The translations under genes and the position numbers were made by a program. Source: Anthoceros angustus (lineage: Eukaryota; Streptophyta; Anthocerotopsida; Anthocerotales; Anthocerotaceae). From it: a DNA stretch of 64,000 bases. The DNA is taken from positions 186,001-250,000 of the forward strand of contig VJWM01000118.1 of the NCBI GenBank assembly GCA_010909165.1. The letters run 5' to 3'. The stretch's first letter is position 1. Each line of letters opens with the position of its first letter. The notes beneath the pieces are model-generated. The model saw only the letters and a program-made list of their open reading frames with translations, was not told where the DNA came from and did not search any database. Positions 1 through 12,449 of the stretch are shown here, in pieces.

Positions 1-1747
1 AGCAGTGAACTACCACGATAAAGAAATGTTCGCGATCGTCCCACGACCGAAACTCGAGGCACCACAAGACTTCACATGCCACACCATCATTCACTTCAAC
101 ATTTCTTCGTCACCAACTTGAATGCACGCCAACGACGTCATCATACCTGATTTCAACTTCGACATCCGCTATGTTGCGTGCCCTCGAACGTTGCCGATGC
201 CCTCACGGCACTCATGACAACGCACCGACACCATCCGCTGCACGGAAGCTCCCGCAGACGGTGCTCCTCGTTGTACCAAGAATTACTCTCGATGCGTGCA
301 TGTGTCACCCCACCATGCAAGAGTACACAATCAAGGATGCTTGCTCAGTATAAGAAGGGACGCTTGGTCATCCTTCGCACCACCGACATCAAGAAAGCAA
401 TCCTACATGATCTCCACGATACCCTCGGACATCTCGGCGTGATAAGACATACGCTGGAACATTTTATTGGGATGGCCTCCGAGCGACGCCATCAATCGGG
501 TGCGGCCTTGTACTCTCCCCAATGTGCCAAGACCGACAATCGAAATCGCCAAGTGTTGCTCCCACTACCAATCCTCATTGTAGGTTCAATCCATCTCCAT
601 GGATTTCATTACCACCCGCCTGTGACCAGCCTGAAAGAATGATCTGGCCATGGACCGACTCTCAAGATGTGCCATTTCATCCCCACCACCGACACCATAA
701 AGACCCAAGTTAGTACATATTCCTACGGAAATATTCATCGCATGGTATTCTCACCAAGATTGTCTCCGACCGAGACACCAAGTTCATACCGATTCGAAAT
801 GCTCAGAGTCCCCAAGACGCTTATCATCACCTTGCCATCCCAATCAAATGGGCAAACCGAAAAATGTAACTGGCATCAAGACATGCTTTACACTTCACCC
901 ATGAGAAACAAGGCAACTGGAAATTATGTTACCTTTGCTCGAGTATGCATACAACACCTCAAAGCACGCAATGGGTGGCGCCTTCGCTTCTTTATGGATC
1001 ATGCCCGCCACCTCCCGCCTCCTGACAGACAAATGGGCCAGCAGTAATCGCCGAGGACGTATCATGAGGTTCAAGAAGCCCGCAAGAAACTATCCGCAGC
1101 AGATCGGCATACAAAGTGCGCAACAAACACCGCAGGAAGTGACTTACGGTTAGGCGGAAGGTATGGCCGTATGCGCCCTCAGGTATCCCTCACTCATCCA
1201 TTGAGGGAAGCTCACCTACCGATTCTTTGGACCCTTTGAGATCCTGGCAGATCAATCCGGTGGCATACCACGCCCTTCCGCATGGAAGATGCGCAAGACC
1301 TTCCACGTGCTCGATGCTCAAGCCGATCGTCACCGAGCTCCACACCTGCCAAGACCCAACACCGGTCGGTGGATACCCTCGGTCGAGCGCGCCCGACTCA
1401 ACACGGCCTCCACCAACTCACCGGCCCGGCTCTACGATCGGACTCCAGGCGTCCTTCGCGCCGACTCACCGCACTCGGCGGTCCCTAGCTCCGGCGCTCT
1501 TCAACGGCCGCCGCCACCGCCCGCCGCGGTCGCCCCGATCCGTCGTCAAGCACCGGCGACTCGGCCACATGTGGACCCACGCATCCTCCGGGTTAGATAT
1601 CAGCTTCGCCGCACTGATTGCTTGGTAGGTTGGTCCAAGCGGCCGACGCCCTAGCTACTTGGGAACCCCTACTTTGGTGTCAGCAGTTCCAGCGGCTCAA
1701 TAGCGGCTCCAAGGTGCGGAGGACCAGCCCTCGCTAAGTGGGGAGAA
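1..1747 (+). pseudogene. Ty3/gypsy polyprotein remnant (RNase H, integrase, chromodomain-like tail)
   Basis: This is the 3' part of a gypsy pol gene, broken into all three frames. Bases 1-180 read as an RNase H end (NYHDKEMFAIV, then DFNFDIRYV). Bases 340-520 carry the integrase zinc-binding region (YKKGRLVI, ILHDLHDT, GHLGV). Bases 660-1130 carry the integrase core: HFIPTTDTI, then QSNGQTEK near 840 and LLEYAYNTSKHA near 930. About 1270-1747 ends in a chromodomain-like tail followed by GRMSR reading into the LTR, the same ending as the element at 30759-40311. The order RNase H then integrase then LTR is that of Ty3/gypsy. The 5' part (gag, protease, RT) lies outside the window. No frame stays open, so it is non-coding as written, though some breaks may be sequence errors. 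Confidence 0.85.
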
Positions 1748-2018
1748 TGTCACGAGTGACCACTCGAACCCTCGGTAGCGGGCCGTGGGCGAGACCAGCT
1801 AAGTCCATGGAGGCGGCTTGGACACCCCTCTTTTCAGCGTCCGAGCAGAGGCGGATCTCCAGCACGGACAACAACTCGGCTGCCAGTTCCGTAATAGGCC
1901 ATCTTGGGATAATCACCCGTGGGTAAACCGGTATAAGTAAATAGCCGGTGTAGTTTAGTTTCAACCGTATTAGTTAGGAATACATTCTTGTCACTAGACG
2001 GGACCCCTATATGTACAC
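1748..2018 (+). repeat. Putative 3' LTR of the first gypsy remnant
   Basis: A purine tract (GTGGGGAGAA) ends at 1747 and is followed directly by TGTCACGAGTGAC, the expected polypurine-tract to LTR junction. The other gypsy element in the window has the same layout (GGGGAGAA then TGTCACGTGAC). A TATA-like run (TATAAGTAAATA, near 1931) would fit an LTR promoter. The right edge is a guess, placed at a CA near 2018; no second LTR is available to confirm it. Confidence 0.5.
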
Positions 2019-2936
2019 ATGATGCAAGATCAACACGGCTTGTTCCGGCTCATTACTTGAGATCGACATTCGATCGAGGCTTGCGATGATAGAGGTTTTA
2101 AGCCATAAAATCATCCTAGCCCTCCATTTCTTCAATGTCAGCTGAGTCCTTTCGTTAACGTCATAATAGTTTACCCCAGCTTTCTCGTGCAAAAACTCAT
2201 CAAATCTTGCACATAAAAATGTTATTATTTAAAGCCATGCTTAACCTGGAAATAAAAACTTAATTTCAGAAAACTGGATCACTTACTATAAACGTGTTTT
2301 GTATAACAAGCCTGAGAGGATATTAGAATCAAGTGTATTCATGTCTTATCACAAACGTAAGACTCAAACACCTCAAAATATTCAGGTGAGCCCACAAAAA
2401 TTACCACAACTGGTTCATTCATCTCTTCGATAGGATAGTTTTTGGCCACCATATTATTATGCTTGATGTCCATCATTAGCACAACACTCCATGCAGGATA
2501 TGGGCGAAAACCCATCCTTACTGTTGTACATGAATAGATGGTTAAAATATGTGAAAATTATCTTGGTCAAGTTAAAACATAAAATTACTTCCATATTTAC
2601 CTTCAATAATCACAGCTCTTTTGTTTCCTTTTTGAGTAGCACATCCCTTTTCCATTATTTCTAATAACTTGTCCACGAATGTCCATCCTACACTTCATAC
2701 ATGCTTGTCATGTTTTGGGAAAGTCTCATGCACTTTCAGGTATGTCAACATGCTTCCAAAGGCGTCCTTCACAAAACACACCTCTACAAGGGGAGTGGCC
2801 ACAACAATCTTGGGCGTGTCAGCAGCATCCGGAGCACGCTTCATTAGCCACGTGATCTCCCTGGCCAAATCCTACCAAATCCCCCTATATTACCTCAGTG
2901 CAAGCTTCTCTTGACTCGGAGAGAGCACTGGCTAAG
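2019..2936. other. Intergenic DNA, no gene recognised
   Basis: The sequence is moderately AT-rich and has short open frames only, none with recognisable protein similarity. Its last ~30 bases contain one unit of the minisatellite (CTTGACTCGGAGAGAGCACT) that resumes at 21682 on the far side of the inserted retrotransposon. This shows that 2908-2941 and 21682-21965 were once contiguous. Confidence 0.6.
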
Positions 2937-2941
2937 CTTCT
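2937..2941. repeat. Target-site duplication CTTCT (left)
   Basis: CTTCT directly precedes TGTGGCGAG, the outer end of the left terminal repeat. The same five bases follow the outer end of the right terminal repeat (…CCCACA) at 21682-21686. A 5-bp duplication is the norm for LTR-retrotransposon integration. The target lies in a minisatellite in which CTTCT recurs, so a small chance match cannot be excluded. Confidence 0.8.
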
Positions 2942-5900
2942 TGTGGCGAGACTTTTCTTGATGGCGGTAAGGCGCGCCACAATCCGTGTCGTTGTAGGAA
3001 GAAGTCCGTTCCCAAAGGGAATGATAGGCTCCGTTTAGCGTTTGGTGATTCTTACGTCCTTAGCGCTCGTTCGGTCTCAACACACACATACTCTAACTAC
3101 TCTAGCGTTCACCGTCTGAGGCCGGTATGGCCAAGCGTTTGAGACCCGTTCGCGTCCGTATCGTTCACATACATCCTCACGCATCGTCCTTTCCTCTCTC
3201 CCTCACGCTACACTCTTGATCTTAGAAAAGGCAGTTCTGATCCGGACCTCCTCGTCGTTCGCGGGCCTCTCCGTCCGGGCTCTACCCTCCGGAGTTCCTC
3301 CGGCTCCACACGTTCGATCCGTTCGGTGCGGCGCGGCTCCGGACGGCGATCACCGATCCTTCCCTGCACACACCACAGCGTTAAGTCCGTCACGGGACCT
3401 TGATCAATCTCCCGGGTATCGTGCACCTTTCGGTGACTCGGGACTCACGTTAGCAAGAAGACTCACAAAGGTGCGCAGCAGCGGCATCAACACCAAGAGA
3501 AAGATGCTTTACTAGGCGGCCTCGGCCCTCTTATCTGCGCCCGGCGTCTTTATTACACCCCTATTACTAGCGGCTCGGTATACCTAATCGGCCGCCTACC
3601 ATCCTATCCCCCCTATCTCCTTCGCCGTGTGGGGAAGGTCACAGGCCCCGCCTCGGAATGGGTGGTCAATCCCCGTCAGCGGTTGTGGTGCACCCAATCG
3701 GATGATCCGTGGCGGGGCCCCTCCTCTCCCGGAATCACAGCCGGGTTGGGCTCTGGCGGTCGACAACCGCCGTTACCACGGCGTCATCCTCCTGGCCCCA
3801 CAGGTCCCGCGGTGGGGCCACCCTATCTGCTCCCCTAAGCGTAAGTCGAAGGGGCTCCTCCTTCTTGCCGCAGGTCCTCGAGGTCTGTCTCGACTCCACG
3901 AACTTGAGTCCGGCTTACTGAGGTCCGGTGGCTAGGTCACCTTGTCTGCAGGGTCCGGACCTCGAGTCCGGTTATTCGGTCCGGACTTGAGTCGGACTTA
4001 TTAGTCGGACTTGAGTCGGACTTATTAAGTCCGGACTTGATCCGGCCTCCTCGGGGTCAGGACAAAGTCCGGACTCCACCGGGTTTCCTCCCTCACGGGA
4101 CTCCTCCGTGGCTCTCCTCGAAGTCCTTCCATGTTCCCGATCGCCCGGTGACTCCCGTTGGCCCCTCCTTCCATGGTGAGGTGCGGGTGCTTACCTCGAT
4201 CGCATCCGCTCCTCGTTCTGCTCCTCCGGTTGCTCCTCTCCGCTCCGTCATCTCCAAGCAGGGGCCACTAGGGTCCCTGTCTTTGTCCCGTGGCCTTCAT
4301 CTCCAGGCCTTCCGGTCCGTCCGTTTGCGGGTGGTCGAGAGGCTTCTCGCCTTGAGGGGCTCGGCGTGGTAATAGGCAAAGTCAGATCGACTTGTTGAAT
4401 TGCCTCTTCCACGTGTGCGGAGCACCGATACTCCCTCCGCCATAAGTGTTAAAGGGCGTCTTTGCGGCTTGTTGGGCCACCTCTCTGCCCGGTTGTGGTG
4501 GGCGGGCATCACGAGGCTACAAGGCGGCCTCGGTCACCTCCTGCTGTTGCAGCTGCTCACACTCGGCTCCGTCGTTTCCTCTCCATTGCCGGCTTACCGC
4601 CATAGCGCGGCGTTCCCTTCCGCCTTTCTCGGTGGACCGGCTTCTTTTACGCTTCCGGTGCTCGCTCCTCCGTTCATTACGGCCTGCTCTGACTCCCTCT
4701 CAGGCGGTCGGATACCTCCGTCAGGCTCGGACTTCCTCCGGCTCAGCCTTGGCAGCGTCCAACTCCTTGGATAGTCGCGATTTTCCTCCGTCTTGAGACG
4801 CGGGCTCTCTACGTGCTCGAGTCGTGGATTCTCTCGTTGAGAATCACTGCTGCTCAACGCATCTTGGGTTGTAGCTCAGTGTCCTTCATCCTCCATCTGC
4901 CGCCTCTCCTCTACTTCCTGCGGTACTCGGGATCCCTATCTCCCAGTCGCCTCCATCTCCTCCTTCGCCTTGCTGCTCCATGGCACTTTGTCGCGGCCTT
5001 GAGTTAGCCTCGGTGCTGTGACTCTCCACCGGTTCGATCACGTCTGTAGTGATCCGGTCGCTCTTCGACTTTCGCCCGCCGCCTTTGGGCCTCGCCCACT
5101 TGGTTCTGGCCGCCTCCGCCAGTCCAGCTCTCTGCTTGTGCCGGGCCTCTTCCGCCTCTGCTGCGCTTCCCCTCTTGCACAAAGGTCCTCCGCCCGCTTG
5201 GCCTCCAGGCTTGCTTGTTTGTTCGCCTGGTGAAGAACCTTACCAGTCTGCTGAACCGGGCCTCGCGCTCCGCCACCGGCGTTCCCTTCCTCGATCCGGC
5301 GAGGACTCCGCCTTTTCCTTTGCCCCTCGGCCGCCTTCACTTGCTCTTGGGTTCCACCATCCTCCTCGGGTGGCCTCCACTTCCACAGGTCTTCTTGTAC
5401 CACGAGACCCCAAAGCATTCCGTCCATGGCGGTAGCAGGACTTCGTGTTTCTTCCACCGGTGGTGAGGCCCCACAAAGTCCGTAGTGGGGCCGGCATTTC
5501 TCGATCCGCCAAGGACCTCCATACCTTGATCCGGAGTAAGTCGGTGGGTTCTCGGACCTAATCGGGACCCTCGGTCACAGTGGTGAGTCAGTCTCACCCT
5601 CTTTGGCCCTCTTGGCCTCTAACTCCTTTGTGCCCTCTTTCTCCAGGGCTCGGAGGAGGTGAGTCGGGAGCAAGCTCTTTTGCCCCTTCACATCGGGGCA
5701 GGACCCGGCTCGAGGTGGGGGTGCGGTGACCTCCACTCCTTGGGCCACGTCCCTTCTGCCCTCCCCCGCCTCTTGACCTCTTGCCACTCCGTGGGCGGGG
5801 GTAAGTCCGGCACCGAGGTCTTTGCGTTGGTAAGCGGCACCGTCTTCCGCCTCTTGCTCCCTTGAGTTCGTCGGGGCTCGGCCGTCGTGGTTGTTGGCTG

Positions 5901-7387
5901 TTCAGCCGGTGCGGGCCGCCAGCGCCCTCCGGCATCGGCTCCCTCACGTCTTGGTGCTCGGAGGGCACCAAAAGGAGGAAGAATCGCCTCCCAAACTTCC
6001 ACAGGTGGTGAGGGGTTCGCTCAGGGAGTCAGGAATCCTCGATCGTCCTCCTCCGAGTCCGCTTGGTCTTGAAGGGCGACCCCCACCTCAGGCGCCCTTG
6101 CACGCTCTACTTGGCGGGGCCTCCGGCCCTTGGGCGCCCGTTCAAGCTCTCCCTCCTTGAGGCTCGAAATGTCCCCATACATGAATCGGTATGGGGTCGG
6201 CCCGATGGCGAGGCTTCGCTCCTTAGCTTAGCTTCGTGCCTCACAGGCGGGCGAAGATAATCCTTCCCGGTCGCTCTCTTCCCATTGGGCGCATGCGAGA
6301 ATACCAGCGAGGTTATCACCAAGGTGATCCACCTTGGTGGCGAGTTCAATGGACAATGATCCGGGCTACCGCCCTTACTCATCCGGCGGATCGGATATCA
6401 ACCATCCGTTGGTTGTCCTGCGTTCGAGCCTCGGCGCATCGCGGCGTGGCGGCCCTATCTTCCTTGCCTTAAGGGCTCGGCACCACGCCCCTTCTTCCTC
6501 CTTGAGGCGGTTGTAGGCCATCCTCGGGACCTCAAGGTCCATCGCCTCGAGTCCTCCGGAGGTTCTTGGATCGGACCTCCTTGTTGATCGCCCGCCCGGC
6601 ATCTTCGGGCAAACTCCGGACTAGGTAGTTGTCAAAGGTCGACCATTTGGAACACGTCCGGATGCCACTCTGCACCAATTCCCTCCTCCGGCGGGGCCCG
6701 GTCCGGATAGCGCGGGTCACAATGTTGCGCTCCACGGTCCATGGCTCCCAGTCGGCTTTTGGGTGCCATTGCTTCTCCTCCTCTTGTTCTTGTAGCTGCT
6801 GGCGGGTCGGCCGATGTTCCTCCGCCGCGTTGTTGCTCCAACCTTGACGGTGCCGCGCTCTGGTGGCGCCCAAAAGATAGCGCGAGCCGGATTGCGGGCG
6901 CAAGGGGCTGTGAGGATTGCGGAGGGCGGCCAGCCTCCTCGGCGCGCTTGTGGAAAGCTGGGCGGAAGGCGCCTCTTCGTTGTCCGTAGCGCAGTGCGCG
7001 GCTTACTCGACCCTCGCTTACTGCGGCCTTACGCCCGCGCGAGCGGGCGTGAATACACCTGCGCGGCCTGCGGCAGGTTCGGTCTGACCTCTGCATGCTC
7101 CACTCGGGGCCGTCCACGTGGCGCCTCTGCGTCCTCACGCCTCCGCTCCTGTTACTTTTCTGGCGTACTTATCCTGTTTTGACACAGGTGGGTTCGGACT
7201 TATCCGTTACTCCGTGGTCGAGCTTGCCATAGTGTGCGGGGTCCGTTGTTCACTCCAGTCCGGAGTATACTCCGAGCCTCGTCCGGCTACCCCAATTTAT
7301 TCCTCCTTTTCGCCTTATTTATCCTTCAATCCTAAAAAGCGAAACCCTACTTATTTCTTAACTCCCGAGTGAAGTGCATAGCCCACA
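2942..7387 (-). repeat. Left terminal repeat (3' LTR of the minus-strand element), 4446 bp
   Basis: It begins TGTGGCGAG and ends CATAGCCCACA, and matches 14457-21681 throughout except for extra duplicated blocks on the right. It contains GC-rich unique sequence plus a short tract of GTCCGGACTTGA/GTCGGACTTA-type units around 3890-4060. On the minus strand, stretches read as Ala/Glu/Lys/Arg-rich helix (for example RGSAAEAEEARHKQRA near 5150) and as PWTVERNIVTRAIRT near 6700; see findings. No gene is open across it. Confidence 0.85.
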
Positions 7388-7399
7388 TACTCCCTTCTC
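7388..7399 (-). other. Polypurine tract
   Basis: On the minus strand the bases read GAGAAGGGAGTA immediately before TGTGGGCTATG, the LTR end. This is the position and composition of the plus-strand primer of LTR retrotransposons and fixes the element's orientation as minus. Confidence 0.75.
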
Positions 7400-7977
7400 A
7401 TCATTGGCGTCTCCAACACTAAACATGATACTTCTTCACCGCCACCCGTTCACCCGAGTGGGCAATCCATCTACATCGTGGTAGGCCGGACCCGTTGTCA
7501 TATACTTGCACCACTTGTACGGACCCATCCATCTCGGTGAAGTTTGCACGGAAAATGCATGTGACTATCATAAAGGAGGCGGGTCCCCTTCCTTTACATA
7601 CTCCCGATTCCATCGGCGATCGTGCCAAATCTTTATTTGGTTTTGCACCATTGCATCTTCAGTGAGCTTCTTCTGTCCTCGTGTCTGAAACCCCAAGTCG
7701 CTCGGTGGCTTTCCTCTTATCGGTCTCCTTCCATCATTACTCGAAAAGTGGGCACTTCAAACTCGGCATTACGGAGAGTGTCAGTAGGTCAAGTAAGGGT
7801 CCGTTGTGTGGTCACCTTCTCTGCTGTCGGGCAGCGGCGGATGGCGACTTGGTATCGATCATGGGCGTAGTTCCTTGAGTTTATTCGATCCTGCAGATGA
7901 GCCCATTTGTCTTCTGTCGGCCATTGGCCTTAGGATTGTAGGGTGCCGTCTTGCGATGATTGATGCGAAATACTCCG

Positions 7978-8760
7978 TCATAAATCATAATTAAAATGGG
8001 TTCCCCTATCACTTACCTGCTGCAGCGGACATCCGTGCGGGTTATGATGTTCTCGTCGAATTTGGCCACGGTATTTGCGAGTCCGTTCTTGTCGCCACGC
8101 CTCTACCCACAGTGCGATGGTCGTTGCCACGGGATGTATCTCCTTTGTGTGTGTCTTGTCGTAGGTCAATAGGTCCAAAGTCAATACCCCGAAGGTGCGG
8201 TGCCAATATCGGTACTAGCGGCTTGTGTCGTCGGGGTTGGCTTTCCGATCCGGTGACAAGCATCACACTTCTTCTAAGCGGTGGGTGTCCCCATACATTG
8301 TTGGCCACCGGTATCCGCTTCAAAATCTTTTGGTGTGATGTCTTGCGTAGTGTCCTCCCCAATCCTTCGTGCATTCCCGGGGCCGCTCCTCTCTGCCGGT
8401 TGTAAGTACCTTCGTCTACTCCGTCGGCCCTAATTTGAACACACACCTTGTACATTACGAAGGGTCGAGCATAGTGCACGAATGCCTCCCTCATCACAGT
8501 GATTTTGAGCTCCATTCCCAGGTACCGCTCTATTTCTTCGTGGGTCGGACGACCGCGGACCCTCCCTTCTCCGCTAAAATGCAGTTCTCGTAGCTTGGGG
8601 TTGATCGGTGGGCTCCTCCGGTTGTACTTTTCTGCGGCAACCAATGTCTCATCCGGAGCATCTTCACGATCTCTCAACACCTCTGTTTTCAATCGTGGAA
8701 ATCGTTTTGGTCTTTCCCTTGTCTTGTTTCCACTTGACGTGAACTCCTGCGGCAACAATA
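7978..8760 (-). pseudogene. Gypsy integrase region (broken)
   Basis: Reading the minus strand from 8760 down, frames join to give a cysteine pair and CHRIGKP-like segment of the integrase zinc-binding domain near 8240. The catalytic core follows: LLTYDKTHTKEIHPVATT, then WVEAWR, then VSDRGTHF near 7990. The two Asp-containing motifs (LTYDKTH and SDRGTHF) fit the D,D of the DDE core; the Glu motif would fall below 7978 and is not clear. The open piece 8758-8042 is 238 codons long but shifts frame within it. In this element class integrase is the last pol domain, and it is followed here by about 590 bp of untranslated sequence before the polypurine tract. Confidence 0.75.
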
Positions 8761-9127
8761 TCCACCTTGCTATCCGTCCGGACAGTCCGCTTATTCACCG
8801 GATGCTTGACGCAAAGTGGTCTACATAGAACACAAACTCCTTTGGGTAGTGTAGTGTCGAATTTCTTGGACATATACCATACCCGGTGCTTGGCTTTCTG
8901 TATGTGTTTCGTTCCGTGGGTGGTATCGTCCGGTAGTATCGGGATAATCCCGCTTGTCGTCGCTCGGCTACTCCGATAGCAAAGCGGACACGTCTACATA
9001 CACATGAAATTTCTTGCTCGATCCGGTCCTCTTAGAACCGTGCGCTTACCAAGGTGTTACATAAATCCCGAAGGCCTCCTCTCGCTCCGTGACGGTCCAA
9101 ACCTCCTCCTTCCGATGTTACATCAAC

Positions 9128-10094
9128 TTAAGCCCTCTTCGCAAAGTCCTTAATAAACCCGGTAGTATCCCACCATTCGAAACCTCTCGGCTCCTTTAGG
9201 TTCGTCGGTGGAGGCGGATGACCGGACCTTGTCTGGTCCACCTCGATTCCCCGACACCCGATCGGCAAGATTCCCTCCGTCATTCCAAAGTAGCATTTCT
9301 CGGGTGTAGGCTCAATTGAGTCTCCGGCGCTCAAGCACCTTCTTAGATGTCCAAGGTGTTTGTCACTGCTCCCCATGCACACAAAATCATCCGGGAATAT
9401 CTCCATGAAGTCCCTCGAAGTCACGGAAGGCGTTGGTCACCATCGCATGAGCGACCACAGCGCTCGGTCATCCCAAAGGCACTTCTCTTGTAGGCAAGCG
9501 TACCCCACTCCGTAGTGAAGGTCGTCTTGTCGGTCCGACTCCCTTAGGTGCAATTGGTTATATCCGGAGTAGCCATCCGAGGAAGGAGTAAGTAGTCGTC
9601 CGACCACCTTGTCCAAAATGTCGTCTGAATGGCATCGGAAGTGGTCCTTCTCCGTTCGGCGTTGAGCTTCCTCCAATCTTGGCATACCGAATTTGTCTGT
9701 TGTTTCTTGGGAACCACCACAATCGTAGCGACCCACTCATTGTTGACGATGGGGAAAATGATGTCTGCCTCCGGTACTTATCAAGGACCTCCTTCACCTT
9801 GATCGAATACTTGGGGTTGAGCTTGTATTGTCGGATTCGGTGGCACCTCACGGCTTCGTCGATCTGCTCTCCCACTTCTTGAATGCCCTTCATGTCCGTG
9901 ACCTTGAGCGAACACCTCAAAACTCCCCCAGCTTTAGTCCTTCCTTGGTCCGGAGGCATGCCTTTCTTAAACTTGAGAATTTGCTGGCGGACCTCCACTT
10001 CTTCCACGTCGTCGGGTTCACCGTCTCCGTTCCGTCTTTTGCTGCGTCCAAACCCCTCGTCCTCCTCTCGGGGATCGTCCTCTCGCATCCCCAT
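9128..10094 (-). pseudogene. Gypsy reverse transcriptase region (broken)
   Basis: On the minus strand the order is ILKFKKGMPPDQGRTK (about 9965), the palm segment with MPFRRHFGQ and then DGYSGYNQLHLRESDRQ (about 9560), and the active-site block FPDDFVCMGSSDKHLGHLRR (about 9360) with the DD pair. It continues with PEKCYFGMTEGILP, then RGIEVD and FIKDFAK near 9130. This is the classic gypsy RT series. Three frames are needed to read it. A second copy of the upstream part lies at 11173-12395 (see the tandem duplication). RNase H should lie between 9127 and 8760, but I could not recognise it. Confidence 0.8.
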
Positions 10095-12395
10095 TCTCTG
10101 AAGAGCTCGTCGGAGGTGAATCGTGTTACTCCTTGATGTCGCTTTTCCTTGGTCCGACTCTTGTTGTCTCCCCTTGTCTTTGGTCCGACCTCCTCTTCAC
10201 TTCCTTCCTCCGGCCCGTTGTGGCGTTTACTCGAAAACAATCAACCACTTCGCCAAAGGCATCCGTAGTCCATCTCCTCCTCGGACCGGCGGATCTTGGC
10301 GAAAGTCGCCTCCTCGGAACTATCTTGTTCGTCGCCGTGGAGTCCTCCCGAGGTATACCCTGTAGTGCTCACGGTTTCCCAATAGGTGTCCTTGCTCCGG
10401 TGATAGCAACCCTCCCTTCTACCCTTAGGGTCCCAGTCCACCGGCTTGAAGTGAATCTCCTTCCTTCCAAAGTGTAGCTTATGCAGGCCAACCCAGCCAT
10501 GGCCGACAACACCTCATACCCTAATGGTCCGGCGGTTTGATCACAACAAAATCCGGTTTGTAGGGTGCGCGGCTATGGTGGCCAAGACTCGGTTAACTCC
10601 CCGCGGATCTCTTCTTGACATATACGCCATTCTCGAGTCTTCGTTGAGGTTGAAGGATGTGAAGCCCAATTTTCGTGCCGTGGCGGTGATGAGGTTGACT
10701 CGGACCCGTGTCCAGCAGTACATCCTTGATGATACATCCAATCTCCACTTGTACCACTGGCGCCCCTGGTCGTATGGGACACCACCCTCACTTCCTGTGC
10801 TACCCTTCACGGCTTTGGTGCTCACTTGGGGTTTCCCCTAACGGCCCGACGGACCTCTTGTCGGTATTTGGGTTATCCCTCGGTATCGAAAGGACACAAG
10901 GTCTGCGATTCATCATCGGTCGCCACATTAAAGGCGAGGCTTCTACCCCAATCGAGGATCCTGCTGCGTCCTCATCCTCTCCCCGGGTCACTTGTACGGT
11001 ATTCTCCGGATGCTTGCGCATTTCCTCCTGCAACATCTCGGTCACCTCCGGACTACGTCCGGTGGAAATAACGTCGTCGCGGAGGCACCGTTCCTTCTCA
11101 CATCTGCGGAGAACTTCCTTGGGTAATCCCTCCCGTGAGCCCGTCAGCCCTCCTTCATCGGTCGGATCCTCTGCTTTAGTCCTTCCTTGGTCCGGAGGCA
11201 TGCCTTTCTTAAACTTGAGAATTTGCAGCGGACCTCCACTTCTTCCACGTCGTCCGGGTTCACGTCTCCGTTCCGTCTTTGCCTCTGCGTCAAACCCCTC
11301 GTCCTCCTCTCGGGGATCGTCCTCTCGCATCCCCATTCTCTGAAGAGCTCGTCGGAGGTGAATCGTGTTACTCCTTGATGTCGCTTTTCCTTGGTCCGAC
11401 TCTTGTTGTCTCCCCTTGTCTTGGTCCGACCTCCTCTTCACTTCCTTCCTCCGGCCCGTTGTGGCGTTTACTCAAAACAATCAACCACTTCGCCAAAGGC
11501 ATCCCGCGTAGTCCATCTCCTCCTCGGACCCGGCGGATCTTGGCGAAAGTCGCCTCCTCGGAACTATCTTGTTCGTCGCCGTGGAGTCCTCCGAGGTATA
11601 CCCGGTAGTGCTCACGGTTTCCCACAATAGGTGTCCTTGCTCCGGTGATAGCAACCCTCCCTTCTACTTAGGGTCCCGGCAAGTGAATCTCCTTCCTTCC
11701 AAAGTGTAGCTTATGCAGGCCAACCCAGCCATGGCCGACAACACCTCATACCCTAATGGTCCGGTTTGATCACAACAAAATCCGGTTTGTAGGGTGCGCG
11801 GCTATGGTGGCCAAGACTCGGTTAACTCCCCGCGGATCTCTTCTTGACATATACGCCATTCTCGAGTCTTCGTTGAGGTTGAAGGATGTGAAGCCCAATT
11901 TTCGTGCCGTGGCTTCGGTGATGAGGTTGACTCGGACCCGTGTCCAGCAGTACATCCTTGATGATACATCCAATCTCCACTTGTACCACTGGCGACAGGT
12001 CGTATGGGACACCACCCTCACTTCCATGCTACCCTTCACGGCTTTGGTGCTCCCGTGGGTTTCCCCTAACGGGGACCTCTTGTCGGTATTTGGTTATCCC
12101 TCGGTATCGAAAGGACACAAGGTCTGCGATTCATCATCGGTCGCCACATTAAAGGCGAGGCTTCTACCCCAATCGAGGATCCTGCTGCGTCCTCATCCTC
12201 TCCCCGGGTCACTTAGTGTTACGGTATTCTCCGGATGCTTGCGCATTTCCTCCTGCAACATCTCGGTCACCTCCGGACTACGTCCGTGGAAGCTAACGTC
12301 GGTCGAGGCACGTTCCTTCTCACATCTGTCTGGGAGAACTTCCTTGGTAATCCCTCCGGCTGCCCGTCGCCTCCTTCATCGGTCGGATCCTCTGC
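9931..12395 (-). repeat. 1.24-kb tandem duplication inside the gypsy internal region
   Basis: 9931-11172 and 11173-12395 align almost end to end; GCTTTAGTCCTTCCTTGG recurs at an offset of 1242. The duplicated block covers the region between gag and RT. Differences are small indels clustered at CCGG, CTG, CAG and CGG sites (for example the stretches near 10760, 10800 and 11060 against 11995, 12030 and 12290), not scattered transitions. Confidence 0.85.
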
Positions 12396-12449
12396 TGGTA
12401 TTTCCGTTTGATTGCCTTCCTCGGCGTCGTGGCCTTCCTCGATCTTGTT

